A stretch of 64,000 nucleotides of DNA, taken from Hirudinaria manillensis. Lineage: Eukaryota; Annelida; Clitellata; Hirudinida; Hirudinidae. Location: positions 4,025,501-4,089,500 of the forward strand of contig CM067531.1 in the NCBI GenBank assembly GCA_034509925.1, read 5' to 3'. The translations under genes and the position numbers were made by a program. Numbering within the stretch: position 1 is the first letter of the stretch; each line of letters starts with the position of its first letter. The notes under the pieces are model-generated. The model was not told the DNA's origin. It did no database searches and was given only the letters and a program-made list of their open reading frames with translations. Positions 24,460 through 45,976 of the stretch are shown here, piece by piece.

Positions 24460-25888
24460 ATGAAGTGCCCAAAAGATTGCGCTTCTTACTACCGATTGGG
24501 GTCTGCAGCTTTCGGCTTGTTTTCTGGAATATCCGTTTTTTTCGTTTTTGGATTTCAGTATCAAAATTGGATTGCCGCCTCCTGGGGCATAGTTTCAGGT
24601 AAAACGTTGCATCTCAACACATCGGTTGAATTGAAAACAATCGGTCGTTCGTCAATCAGGTGTTTGGGCTTCATTCCTATTGGCGGTGGAAGTCACCAAC
24701 AGGGTCACCCGGTGGAAAAGGCACAGGAAATGCCTGATTGTGTTTGCATTCCTTGGATTTAGTGGGATGGCGTTAGGAATCACTGGATTCCCAGTTTACG
24801 TAACTTTCGCGGCAATAGAAAAACATCGTGAGTTCTATTATTAATAATTGGGTTTAACCCAAGAACATGAAACTTTTGTTGTCATAATTACGTTGAATTT
24901 TGTCGCTATGTAACTGTAAAGCATTTCATAAATCATAATAAATTTGAATTCACCCTCGACTGATGCGCAATCAAATTCTCCAATTTCAAAGATTAAATAC
25001 TTAATAAATTGGTATGGTAGAGATTCGGAATCAAACATAAACCCAAGCTAACATCGATCCAAGTAAAGATTGAGACTGAGTTTATCGTCCTAATAACCAA
25101 AGTACACTGCATTCAAACTGCTTCGACTGGCAAACATTTTCTATAAATTAATATCACTAATTTTCTAACTTATTTGTACAAAATGGATACAAAAGTCATA
25201 TCTCACAGACAACTGTGATAGCAGCACGGGAAAGTTGTGACTATGTAAACTATGTAAACTGTAAACTAAACTATGAAACATGTAAAATATTCAAACGACC
25301 ACATTCAAATTGAGTCTGAAATAAAAATATTGAACTCTTCAATGATTCGTGATGGCAAAGTTTTGAAATAAAACAACATCCTTTCTTCTGGGAATCATTC
25401 TTTGATATTCAATTCATTCAAAAGTGATTGCCTGGCAGTGAATAGCATATTGTTACAAAAATAAAACTATCATCATCGTCATTATTCAACTGAACATCAT
25501 GAATAATAGGTTAGGGCCACTGGCTGTTGTAATGTCAGTAATAAGCAATTTTTCACTACTACTACATGTGTTATAGTTATAGTTATAATATTGTTACTAT
25601 TGCATACACATTTGTGAGAAATATTTTATGGGCCCATATCTACAGTGGACACTTCAGATTATCGTTTTATCATTCCATACGTATCGAGTGCTAACACGAT
25701 GATAATAAAAAGATTTAATAAATTAATGCCATTTAAATATTTCAGATATCATGCCGTACGGAAGGAGTTTCTGGATCGTCAGTGTTTGGTGTTTTATGAC
25801 ATTCAAGCACTCAGTGACCTTGTTCTATTCCTCTGTACGGTATTACTTTCATGAAACTCTTGAGAAAAGTGAAGAAATAGTTGGCTAG
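24460..25888 (+). CDS. HRG1-type heme transporter (SLC48A1 family), 149 residues
   Basis: HRG1 proteins are small four-span transporters that move heme out of endolysosomes or across the plasma membrane. Exons 24460-24598, 24660-24827 and 25746-25888 join in phase to 450 bases; human HRG1 has 146 residues. The sequence matches the family throughout: YRLGSAAFGLFSGISVFFVF (span 1), SGVWASFLLAVEV (span 2), FAFLGFSGMALGITGFPVYV (span 3), SFWIVSVWCFMTFKHSVTL (span 4; human has SVWSFISFKWAFLL), then an aromatic/basic tail VRYYFHE. An in-frame TAG just before the ATG fixes the start. At the position of the span-2 histidine of human HRG1 this protein seems to have Glu (LAVEVTN against LVTHVMY). The second intron (918 bases) contains a 23-base repeat shared with copy C's flank. 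Confidence 0.85.
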
Positions 25889-27011
25889 ATTCTTCTTCTT
25901 TTGTTTTTTTTTTCTGGTTTTTCCAACTTGGTGTTTCAAACGTCCACCTCATGCAATCGTCTAGGTCTATGTAAAAAAAAATGTCTGCCGGCCTTTGTAT
26001 ATACATTTTGTGTGATTAAAAGAAGTTTAAATCATATTTATATAAAACCATTTTTGTTTTAAAAAAGACATTTCGAAATTTAGAATTTACAGAATTAAAA
26101 CTGATTTGTTTAAAAAAAGTAAGAAAGACATAACAGGATGTGCTGATCTTTGGAGATGAACAGTCCTTTACATTCCCAATAATCCAATTGCTCATCGCAA
26201 AATACTTCATGAGTTTTTGATCTCATATCTTAATAATAATAACATGCCTTAATAATAACAAACATAAACTTATTTATTGCGAAATCTTTTGTCTATATTT
26301 TTGACAATAAATTGTTTTTAATAAAGGCCGTCAGTCTTTGTTTATCTTGCTAGTGCTAAGAATTGACAGCACACAAATTAATATTCATTAAAGTTTAGGT
26401 CGTTTGAATTCCAGCCAATCAGCATCAGGATGGAGGTCAACAAAGATGAATTTAAAATTAATGGCCACGACATTTAATTCTAGTAAATCGAGTTCATAAA
26501 GCCATTCCAATCAAGGATCACCATGAGATCAATACACAACGGCAACAATGTCCAAATTATTAAATTACCAAGGAATAAAATCAATATTATTTTTAATATA
26601 ATAAAGCAAAATAATTTCTCCAAACTCCAATTACTTATTGCCAGGCAGGAACCAACGGTAACTTTAACTAGCAACAGTATTTTTTTAAAACAAATTAGCG
26701 ATTAAAAATGTTGTTTACGTAAAATCTTTCAGGCTCTGTCCTTTAAGAAAGACTCAATCAGTTCATTATTTATGTGAAAGCAACCGACACGTGTCAATAG
26801 CAATAAACAATATTATAAAATTATCATAAATATCATTAAATATTATCATTAATATCATAATAATTAATAATATACGATTTAATAGCAGCAGCTTTTGTAC
26901 TGATGAGTATTTTATAATGCGATGTTGATGAAACAAAATAAATCCCATTTATCTCCATGAATCACCACTTCGATCATGTGGTTGTGACGTAATCAACAAC
27001 ATCAATACGAC

Positions 27012-27045
<34 letters not shown>

Positions 27046-29824
27046 TTATTAGTTATTTAGTTTATTTATTTGCAATAATTAATAACTTGCTTAAATTAAG
27101 CCTAGATTTTCTTGACGTGTTAATTTTAATTGGTTGAATAATAATAAATTAAGTCTCAAAATGTAACAACTGATGCTGGTTGCGGGTCTCCATATAAGTC
27201 TCTGGTCATCATCGTCCTCGTCGTCATCACCATCTTATTTCTTCACAAATAAACATCCACTTCAACAGGATTGTTCTGCTTTATCTCAAAGGTGTTTATA
27301 TTTTTTTTCCTTTCAATGAATTTTGTTTTAAATTCAATTGTTTAATTGGAATTGTTGCTATTGGATTAGACACGAATTTTGGTCGAAAATCATTGAAATG
27401 AATTGAAAGAATATGAAATAAGTTAAAATTAATTAGAATAAATTAAAATAAATTGATATTAATTGAATATAGACCAAAGTTGAGTGAGCGATGAAAATCT
27501 AGGACAACAAAAACTTTTATAATCGCAAGGATTCGAAGCCGGAAATTCCGAGTGAAATAATTTTTTAGAGGTCGCTTGGAATGAATTCCTAATCCGATTT
27601 TTAATATTTAATTAATCACTAATTTATATTTTAATATTAATTTCACCTGAATATTCATTAAATTTTAAAAAATACTTGTATTTAAAAGTGGAATTTCACA
27701 CGAAATAAAAATTATGAGACTCAACAACAGTTGGACATTTCGTCTGAACCCTTAAAAAAATATTGCGTTGAATTTATTTACGACTCAATGAAGAAAATTT
27801 AATTTTTTAAATAATTATTATTACATTTTCATATTTATTCATGAATTACATATATAAATTATATACAATTAATGTTAGATTCACTCGTCCAGTCGTGTCT
27901 AAGTCTGAGATTTGGTTCACTGATCCTTTTGGCTTCATTGAGGTCGAGCGAACTTCTTACTTTCGTTTTATTGTCTATTTAAATTTTTAATTTTTTTTAA
28001 ATTCCAGAAGTCTTTTGAGGATATTCACCTTTGATCTTTGATCTCTCGATCGCTGACCATTTTGTGACCTTTTAACTTGATTAACTTTAACACCTGGAAA
28101 TAATTGTGTTTTGTTCCCTCAAACTCCTTTTATATGCGTTAAGAATATTCTACTTCTATATTCATAGTGTTCCTTCTTTTTTCTCTCCTCCATTCATCAT
28201 CGTCACCATCATCATCATCATCGCAGTCGTCGCAGTTGTCATCTTCACCACAATCAGTTGCTAATATTTTGCCCTTTCAAGTCCATGATTAGAGTTCACG
28301 CCTATAATTCCACAAGCAATATTTGTGAACAAATCAATCCCTCTTTTGTGAGCAAATAAATTTCTTTAAACACCAAAGTCGCGTGCAAAATCGTTTTCAT
28401 TTCCTTTGTAAACAGCTTTCCCTCATTGCTCTTTAAAGAGTAACCTTCCAATTTACCTTTTAAATCGATTTTTAATCTCTATTAAAACTCTATTCATGGA
28501 CTTGAAAGGGCAAAATATTAGCAACTGATTGTGGTACATTTTATGTACGAATAACGTATTACAAATATCACTAATACAAATATAATAAATATAAATAAGT
28601 ATATATATTGTGTTTTTCATTCATTTGATATCCAATCAAATATTTGTGCAAATAATTAAAAGTAAAAGAAATCTGAATCTTTTGAAACAGGAAATAATTT
28701 AGCGAATGAAACTAATAATCCTTGACGCAATTGAAGTTGTACGAACAATTTTCCTAAATTAGATTTTTTCATTAAATAAACTTTTTAAAGATTTTAAAGA
28801 TTAATTTCGAATTATTAAGGATTATATTAAATTAAGAAAAAAAATCTCGCAACATTTCGTTAATAAATGTATCGAGTCAAAACCACAAGCCAGGTTAGAC
28901 AACCGAAGATTGTTTTCAGCCTAAAGATGCAAATAAACTCTATTTCACCGATTTGTTTCGATCATCAATTATAATTTGTCTCTTCGAATACAATTTCGAA
29001 GTACCTTTGTATGTATTTCATTATGACTATGATATGAGATACTCAAACTTCCCGAATTTATCCTTAATTCGGTTACAAGGTATTCAAACGAAAACTCAAA
29101 CTTGTCAACAAAGTTATCAAATGATCATGTGACTAATATAATCGGTTATCATCAGCAAGATAATGACGATGTTGTAAAAGAACCACTCTTATAAAAACCA
29201 CTTATCAAAACCTCTCAATTGGTCAATGATGACTTTGTTAGTCCAAAGGTTTCAATGAAAACCTTAGAAGCTTTGAGCTATCTACTCAAACCTATGTGAC
29301 TGAGAAATAAGAAAGTTGTTCTCCCCATGTTAGGAATGTTTTTGATTCTCAAACGGCTTCTCAAAATGTAATTAAATTTTAATTTAAGTAAATTTTAAAC
29401 AGCATAATACATTCTAAGAACTGCAGTTGACGCTCGCATGCTTTTGCTGTGACGTGACAGTGAAAATATTTCCAATTTCTGAGAACATTTAACTGTGGTT
29501 TTAAAATCGCGTTAGATTTTTGTAACTTTTGCCACAATTCAACAACCGTTGACGTTGGTATTATTACAATTCGTTCATTATTTGCGTTTGCTTCATTTAG
29601 CGTGAAAATGTGAAGAAATCCACGATTAAGCCATGGTGTCCATAATTCTCGACAGATCTACGAAACAAACTTGATATGGCTGATTCCCAATGCTTCAACA
29701 ATCGATCCATTTTTGTCTGTTGAGTCAAAAAATTGAGTAAAATAATCAATCAACAAGCATCTACAAAAAAAAAAGAATAAAAATCTCATGATTTTGGTCA
29801 GAAACTGTTTAAAGATGGCGAATC
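25889..29824. other. Gene-poor AT-rich intergenic region
   Basis: No supported coding region. It contains an (AAT)n microsatellite at about 27007-27046, a CAT/ATC run at about 28196-28224 and the foldback described separately at 28248-28534. Frames are 67 codons or shorter and have no recognisable content. Confidence 0.6.
28248..28534. repeat. Foldback: perfect 41 bp inverted repeats around a 205 bp loop
   Basis: The left arm 28248-28288 (beginning CCACAATCAGTTGCTAATAT) is exactly the reverse complement of the right arm 28494-28534 (ending ATATTAGCAACTGATTGTGG). The loop has no coding frame. I see no matching direct duplication at the outer borders, so it is not clearly a MITE insertion. It could be the relic of a small DNA transposon, a foldback element or a hairpin RNA source. 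Confidence 0.9.
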
Positions 29825-30688
29825 TCAGTCTGAATTTGAAATTCGTTGAGCTGTTTCGTCTAAATCAGTAGAGGATTGGCAATGTTCTGGACTCGGTTGA
29901 ACCTCAGCTTCGAGTGTCGGTTGTGACGGAGGCCTGGATGTAGAGGGAGCGTCAAAGTTTTCCCCAGATTTGTGAATCTCTTGCGACACATTTTCTGCAT
30001 TTTCGGCGGCGGTAGCGTCATCGGGCTGCTCGAGCGACAGGTCGTTGCCGTTGCCGAGGCCGTCGTTGCTACTGTTGTTCGATGGATGCTCGGGCGATTG
30101 CACTTTATGTAGCTGGAAATCATCGCACGAAGTCTTAGAGCCGGTGATCATGAGGGATGGAGTGTCGACATAGATTGGAGGCCATTTCCTCTCCCTGGTC
30201 AAAGACTCTCTGCTCCTAGAAGGACTGCCGACATGGAAACCTTCCTGGTTGTAGCTGCACGAATGTTTTAAACACGTTAACATTTGCTTGTTATCAAAGC
30301 CGCTTCGCAACAATTCGTTAACGGACAAACCAGTTTACCACAGGGCTGGGGTTTCTTCTTCCTCCATCTCTTCGTCGTCGTCGTCACCCGTCCGTCCCCA
30401 CTTCTGTCGCCTATCGTTCTTGTGGCGCGAATGGTTCTGTTTGCTTTTGGCTCGACAGCACTTCCAGCAAACTTTGAAACTGTGAGTTTTCACCATGATG
30501 CACCAGAAAAAGCCCGGTAACATCAGAAGGAATCCGAATGTCACAAAACCCATGCCTATCACCGTGGCAGATGTTTTGACTCCGATTGAAATGGTTATTG
30601 CCACGGGCACTGCCCCGACGACCGAGAATCCACCTCCGAGCCCCATTATAATCAGTGGACCTCTGTAGGCTGACGATATGGAAGGCAT
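29825..30688 (-). CDS. Two-membrane-segment protein of unknown function, 259 residues
   Basis: Two exons (30339-30688 and 29825-30254) join in phase to 780 bases; a stop lies in frame just before ATG 30688. There is no cleavable signal peptide. Two hydrophobic spans are seen: about residues 12-37 (PLIIMGLGGGFSVVGAVPVA) and about 43-66 (VIGMGFVTFGFLLMLPGFFW). A Cys/Lys-rich stretch follows (VCWKCCRAKSKQN), then an acidic run DDDDEEMEEEE, and a long Ser/Pro/Glu-rich cytoplasmic tail. The layout is like small TMEM proteins with two close spans and both ends inside, but I cannot name a family. Confidence 0.7.
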
Positions 30689-33600
30689 GAATTGATTCTT
30701 CCTGGGTTTATTTCAATTTATTCAGGCAGTCATTTATTTCGAACATTCTTCCCACTCTTATGTTGTGGCCTGTAGAAATGTTAATAACTGTTAAATCATC
30801 AATTTCAGACACTTTCGAGAATCATATCCGTTTATACTTCCAGCGTTGAGGCATCTATTTAAGGAGCAAACATGACCTATAAAGACGATGGATCAAAATA
30901 TTTAAGCAAACATAAAGTTTTCGGCTGACTGCTTCCAGAATGTTTCTGGTCAGATGATGGGCGTTAGTATTAGAAAGTCCCTGTCGAACCATTTAATGTA
31001 GCATTTTCTGTTTAGCTACTTCGTATTTCCCAAAGTTTGAGAGTTTTATTTCAAGTTTCAGAAATTCCGAATTTCAAGGCAAAAATGAACAAACGAAGCA
31101 AAGTCGTGGACGTGAGAGGAGATGGTAAATCAATTCTAGGCCTGATCAATATCGAAACGACGTGCTACCAGCCAATGTTTGCTCGCGTGCATTCTCATTC
31201 CTTATAAAATGAATCCAATTTTGAATGCAATGTCCTAGTTTTACCAAAGAGCACTTGAGCACTGATAATCTATCAGATCTTTGAGCTACTTAAGCCCAGC
31301 CGAAAAACAGTGTAAAAAGGTTTCAAATTAACCTGTAATTTCAAGACGAAATTCAGAAATTCAGTATTTCGTTTCGTAGTCCACCGGGTGACAATATTAT
31401 GCAAACGTGATCCCACTATTTTATGCTGAGCCTGCTCGTCGCCAAGGTTGTTCACTCTAATCGCTGTATCAAATGTTAGAGCATGTTAGATGAAAACACG
31501 TTGTATATACGTAGTCGTACGAGAGTAGGTTGAGGGCCCAAAATCGACTGCTTCTCATCGACCATCAACTGCACCGAGGCTTGCTTGCCCTGTGCGCTGT
31601 CTCAGCCTGTGCAGCCAACATGTCGGCTCCAACGCATGCCGTTAGGGTTTTTTTTTTATTCTCGCTGGCAATTTTATTTTTGTTTTGATTTCAACATCGT
31701 GTCGAGTTATTTGCTGGGGTGAGCATCGCTGCGATCAAAAAATATCGTTATCGCCCGGCCATTAGTTTCGAACAGCCAGCGTCAATAAAATATAATCACA
31801 AAGCCAGTAATCGAGATAAGGACATATTGTCCCCTACGACTAGCAAACACGTGTGGAATTGCAATTGCTCAAGAAACACATGCGAACGCAACAATCATTT
31901 TTGAGCAACAAATAAAAACTGGATTCCTGTTAGTGATCGCTTGCGTGGGTCGATGTCCCATCCAATTTGATGCCTTTCATTGCGCAGGAAGCAGACCCAT
32001 AAGTATATTCTTTCCCCAACATAATAAGATTTGCGGGAAACTAATAAAATAATAAACAGCACCTGTCAGATAAAAAAAACATATTTTGTTAGCAAAGACC
32101 TTTCTTCCGGTGAGACGAAGATGAGACGAACGAACGAAACGAATACATGATGATTCTCAATGATAGCGTTGATGGTGAGGACAACGATGATGACGATAGA
32201 TGAGGACTAGAATCCATTTCTGTTGCTACTGAATTGTCAAATCAAACTGATGGAAATGGATTCGCAGCTATTCAAATGGTGGTTAAATATTTGCCAAATG
32301 CCGGCATTTGTTGTCGTTGCAGGACGCACTTCATTTGTTTAAAGCTTTCCTCAAAATTTGATGATGGGAACCAGTTGGAACTATTGAGATCAAACATGGC
32401 GTGGATAATTGGACTGTGGAGAACACTCTGCTGCTCGAAATAATAAAAGGCTTCACAGGTCGCCAAAATAACTTGACTTGCAAAGCGTTATAATTTGTTA
32501 TTGTGACGATGATGACGTTTATTAATAATATAATATTGTCAAACATTTTAATATTTCGTTTTTTACAAGTGTAATTATTTTCGTTTGACATTAACCTCAT
32601 CATTTAATTAAAAATTTTCCTCAATATTTTTTAAAGATTTGTTTTCCAATTCAACATTTAAAAAGGCCATTTCACGTCGTTGTCAAGACAAAAACTCCAT
32701 CTAAAGCTTAATCGCTTGTCTGACTGACAACCAGAGACTTGAGGGGTGATTGTCAGAACATCAGATTGATTTTGGTTGGTTTGCTCCCGCTAAAAGACTT
32801 TCAGAATAAATCCAATTCTTATTATCATGGTCATGATACCAGTATTATAATTAATTAGCAATGAAAATTATTAAAATGCTACCAGCTTTATAATTATAAA
32901 GTAAGTTATAATTATTGCTTTAGAAATTAAGGACGTGATTTGATCATGTTTGCAGTGAAAGATGTCGGGACTGGTTATAAAAGTACTTTTACAAATGCGG
33001 TAATAGGGAAATACAGATAATATATCTTGTCACGAAACACGTCGAATTGGACGAAAGTATGTTCTTTGACAATCGATCAATTATAGCGAGTCACTGCCAC
33101 TACATCCGTCTTGCTGTCTAAAATCAGCATTCATTGATTGCTATGCCTCCTAATTTGAAATGGGTGTAAACTTATTACTTGGTTAAGAAAACTTGTGTTT
33201 ACTTTTATGGCTTTATCATAACCAAACTCGCACTCGTTATCACTGGATTGATTTGGTACATTTAAAAGAGACAGACATAATATATTCATTCAAATGCGTC
33301 CAACTTTTACAAAGTACCTTTCATAAATTTAAAAATTTAAACTGGTGAACACATTTGTTGATTATCTGAAAAACTCAAACTTGACATTATTGACCGATGC
33401 ATCATGTATCTTGAACAGAACTTTATGGAGCACTAACACTTCCATAAGTCTAAACTAGTTAGTAACTAACATTAAAAAATTGGAACATCACGAAACTATT
33501 TCCATGCATTTGATGATTTTTTAAAAAATTAAAAAAAAAACAAAAAAATTTAATATCTAAAGGTATGGATTTGGGGAGCTTTCTCACAATTGGAGATGAA

Positions 33601-34534
33601 TTTATTGAATCAATGCTGAATCGTTAGCTCTGCTTCTCAACTAAAATGAAACTAGTCCCTACAATATATCTACAACGATAAAATGTGAGATTCTAAATTA
33701 TGCCATGGCCCGTAACTCATGGTGAACTAGTAACTCACAACTTGGTTAACTAGTTTAGATCTAGTTGTACACTTATGACTATTCTACCTATATCACAAAA
33801 GATGATTCACACTCCACATCTCAATCAAATATTGTGGATATTGAGAATGATTGAGACTGAGAAATGATGACGTGATATCAAAAACAGCTTAGAATTTTGA
33901 CTTTCTTTGGGATTGGTCCATAAATGTGTTCCTTACTCACAAGCCTATGAAATATTGGGTAAGCATATTAGTAGTTAAAGATTTGAATCAATTACAAATT
34001 TAAAACGTTACTTAAATGGTAAACTAAACTCACCATTAAACTGAAAATATTAACTAATTAGCTAACAAAACAAATCATTAAAAATGTCTTTTAAACTTTA
34101 CTACTGACTTCGATAGCATAAATCTAGAGATTTTATTAGTTTAAGAAATGGGTTTTGTTGCTTAAAGAGAGCCCAATTTAGATTATTTTAGAACCACTTT
34201 TTGAGGATTCAAATAACTAGCAGTCAAATGTCACCCTCAAACCCATGGTCAACCATCTATCTAAAATTGTGGCTGTTACAGAACCCAGCAGCTCATTCTC
34301 AACCATATCTTGGACCTCAAAGTTTGCAAGCAATTGCAATAAATCTTTAAACTTTTCCCTTTTTTTCTAACAGAAGCCAAGTAGTTCTCACCACTTTCAA
34401 GAGATGTTAACATTTTATCTGCACATCCAGAGCTACGATTCAAAAATGATGTTCATCTCTACTTCTCTAACAAACGAAATTAAAAATGTCATCGAATTGG
34501 CTTTATCCAATTTATTTCTCAATTGATCCTAGAA
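30689..34534. other. Intergenic; no gene seen
   Basis: Only short frames (90 codons or fewer). The part at about 31500-31640 is more GC-rich than its surroundings and may belong to the promoter of the 30 kb gene or an unseen non-coding exon. No repeats of note. Confidence 0.5.
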
Positions 34535-35232
34535 TCACTCGTGGCCATCATAGAACTTTGTAAGAAAGTCTTTTGGCTTGGCTTGACAATCTTTCTCCAT
34601 GAAACCCAATATATGGCTCTTTGTCTTCCAAACATTTACAGTTTCAACTAGTTCCATCTGGCCCTTAAAACAAATTATTTCAATGAAATGAAATGTTAAA
34701 ACATCTTCAAACGATTACTCAGGCAAAACAACTAAAGCTAAGCTGCTAAGTAACTTTATCAGCATTACATATATATAAAGTTCACACTGAAGTATGGCTA
34801 TAACATATTAAAATGCTTTACAAACCTATTGAAAAGTATCAGAAACTTAATTTAAGTGCTTGGCTCAATTACATATTTAAGATTACAAACTAACCTTGAT
34901 GACAAGCATATCTATCACACGAATGTCTTTGACGCCCTTATGTTTTGCAAACTCCTCATGCAACCTCTTTCTATAATCCTTTACAGTAATTGGGATGTCA
35001 TACATAAGCACTGCAAATTAAACAAATAATTTGAGAAATGCTTCATGAAGCATTTCAACATCAGAAGCAAGGTCAGCAGGACAACCAAGGGTAACTAAAA
35101 CGTACCGATAGATGGGACTTGGCGATACCAGGTCTTATATAAATTCAAAACTCTTTTTTTGGCTTCATCGCTATTAGCTGAAAATACCGGAGTTACTTGA
35201 CGAGCCGACGACCTGATTATTTTGGAAGCCAT
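34535..35232 (-). CDS. NDUFA6: NADH dehydrogenase 1 alpha subcomplex subunit 6 (complex I B14, LYR protein), 123 residues
   Basis: Accessory subunit of mitochondrial complex I that binds the acyl carrier protein through its LYR motif. Exons 35106-35232, 34895-35010 and 34535-34663 join in phase to 372 bases; human NDUFA6 is of similar length (about 130 residues). The sequence has the LYR-type motif NLYKTWYRQVP, then DIPITVKDYRKRLHEEF, RVIDMLVIKGQMELVE, VWKTKSHI and the conserved C-terminus PKDFLTKFYDGHE. The motif reads L-Y-K in place of the canonical L-Y-R. The protein has a mitochondrial-type basic N-terminus (MASKIIRSSARQ). It is nuclear-encoded and single copy here. Confidence 0.96.
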
Positions 35233-35715
35233 CGCAGACCGCAACTAAAAACAACAAAGCTCCTCAAAGCATACAATTTACTAATCACGCCAATAGAATT
35301 ATGAATTTTTTTTTTACAAATTACAGTATTTACTACATTTTATCTAATTAAATATTATTTGCAAACCGTGAAAAGTTATGTTATGATGAATCTTTACAAC
35401 CGCAACTCAACCATATTATTTATTAAAGTCATCGAACTTTAAATGTTTTCTATTTTATAATATTTTTATGTCAATATTTGAAAGTTATATTACAGAATTA
35501 TTCTAACATTGTTACCATTTAAACATCAGCCGGTTTGGTAAGTTGTGATCGCTAGCGCAAGGCTTTTCCAGTAAGTCTTTAAGTTTGATCCCTGAAGTAG
35601 AGTTCATTGCCTGTCTTCTAATAAAATTTGTGATACCGAACTGTGATTGTAGTCAAAAATGTGTTTCCGTTACCAAGAACTAACATAAACTTAAATACTT
35701 AAATTCCGTCTGCAT

Positions 35716-35994
35716 TTAAACAAACATAGAGATAGAAAAAGTTTTTCCATATTTCCGGCTACATGAAAGGGCACGTTGACAGCGTACACAAGTCTTGCTT
35801 ACGGTGGAGTGAGCATTAATAATAACAGGTAAGCGTGGTTCAGCTGCGCTAATAATTTCAGTTGAATCGATAATTTGGATCTCGTTCGTCCCACCCTGCT
35901 CGGTTCCATGCAAGCAATCGAAATAAACATCCAATTGTTTGCTCATTCGTTGTATCTCCATAACCTCTTTTAGACATTCATTCACCGACAGTTG
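35716..35994 (-). CDS. Possible last exon of an unrecognised minus-strand gene
   Basis: A 92-codon frame opens right after a TCTAG acceptor (exon start 35994) and ends at 35716. It reads SVNECLKEVMEIQRMSKQ, later CVRCQRALSCSRKYGK, and looks helical with a small Cys cluster at the C-terminus. No in-frame ATG precedes the acceptor, so an upstream exon would be needed. Alternatively translation starts at an internal ATG (MEIQRM). I do not recognise a family; it may be chance. Confidence 0.3.
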   Translation of the reverse strand, partial: QLSVNECLKEVMEIQRMSKQLDVYFDCLHGTEQGGTNEIQIIDSTEIISAAEPRLPVIINAHSTVSKTCVRCQRALSCSRKYGKTFSISMFV

Positions 35995-36946
35995 CTAGAC
36001 GCGCCAAGTGAAAACGTTTATTGTTGAGTTTTCGCGTTGAGCATCAAGAAAGTAAGCGAGGTAAGCGATTGGGACCGCCGATAATTTCAGAATTGGACAT
36101 TTCAAAGTTGTTCAGCTGTTGTGATTGCTGGAGTGTTTACGGAATGAAATCAAAGTACGTTCTGAAAGCATTTCATAAAATATCAGATAATTAAATTGTG
36201 TAAACATTTAAATCTAAGAATTAATGTTTCAACCATCGATTGCTATTGTTTTGGTTTAATACCATCGTTGTTTGCGTTTAATTTGCAATATTTATTTTAC
36301 GTGAGAGCAGGCAAACAATAAAAGCGAATTACTTGACAAAATTATTAAAAAACCAATAAAAATTAATTTTAATAGCTCATTAGGATCGCGCGAAATGTCC
36401 TCAAAGAAACACGTCTCCCGTTAAAATCTCATTCTTTGCGATGTTGTTAAGCAGAGTCTCGTAAAAAACGTAATTAATCTCCAATTTAATAATATTTTAA
36501 TCGAATATTAATTCACCCAGGCCTTTGGGGAGGATTGGACCACCGGGCAATATTGAACAATTATTGAACACAACAATAATAGCACAACAAAAACACCGTG
36601 TAGTCGAAATTCGGAGAAAATGAAACTTAAGAAGATTGTCCTTGAGAGAAACTTGTAACATCATCGCCTGACGTAAAAGTGAGAGATTGAATGGAAACGA
36701 ATGAGATGGCAATTAGTTTTCCACACGTGTGCAGGTGCACGGATGAACGGATTGAATCACGGTTTAATTTCACTTTCAATTCCACTCGATAGCCTAAGTC
36801 GGCCATAAATAGGTTGAAGTACTATCCATGTACAACCATGACTCATTAAGCCAATTAGGCGCCCCCGAAACTTTAGAGTTCTTGGAACAATATATTGTCA
36901 GAACTTGGGAAAATATTTTATTTCTGTTATTATTACTGGCAACATA

Positions 36947-36947
<1 letters not shown>

Positions 36948-37011
<64 letters not shown>
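36948..37011. repeat. (TTA)n microsatellite
   Basis: About 21 uninterrupted ATT/TTA units. No coding role: it reads as poly-Asn on the minus strand only by virtue of the repeat. Confidence 0.95.
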
Positions 37012-37012
<1 letters not shown>

Positions 37013-37616
37013 ATTAATATTATTAAAATTGATTATTAAAACAAAGTTGTTGAACTGGCAATAGCTGGAGAGTCTGCATTCCATATGCTTACGTCTGATG
37101 ACGATTTTCGCCGACTTTTCGCCTGCTAAATATAACCATTCCTTGTGGAATGATTGTCTGGACCGACTGGATTTGAACTCTCACGTGACTGCTGGGGTCA
37201 GACGGGTTAAAACCGCTGTTGCTAAAAATAATTACAAACCGCCAACGGATGTTGTCGATGCTTAAAAGCTTGGAAAATTTTTAAATTTAAAATTTCCGTT
37301 TATTCCTGGTGTTCGAATTAAGGTTACTGTGGAATTAAATTTAATAATTTTCTCGCTTAAAATTGAGAAATATCTATAAATCATCTATAAATTTTCTCGT
37401 TCTAACAAGTAAGCGCTTTGGAACTAATGCTTAAGTGGACAATTTATTCGTGGTCAGTTTCGTTTTTGGGTGTAAAAAAAATTGTTAAAAATAACTTTCA
37501 GATGTCCGCGGGAAAACTTGAAACTCAGAGATAATTGAAACAACGCTTGTTCATCGAGGAAAATGACCTGCAAGAACTCATCCTCGCTCGGAGTTTAAAA
37601 GTGAACTTTCAACGAA

Positions 37617-45976
<8,360 letters not shown>

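Noticed and set aside
28248..28534. Foldback as a confirmed MITE
   Set aside because: The inverted arms are real, but I see no target-site duplication and only one copy in the window, so transposon identity is not claimed.
37130..37230. tRNA-like piece on the minus strand (GAGTTCAAATCC box)
   Set aside because: The bases around the T-loop-like box do not pair as a T stem and no acceptor stem could be drawn.
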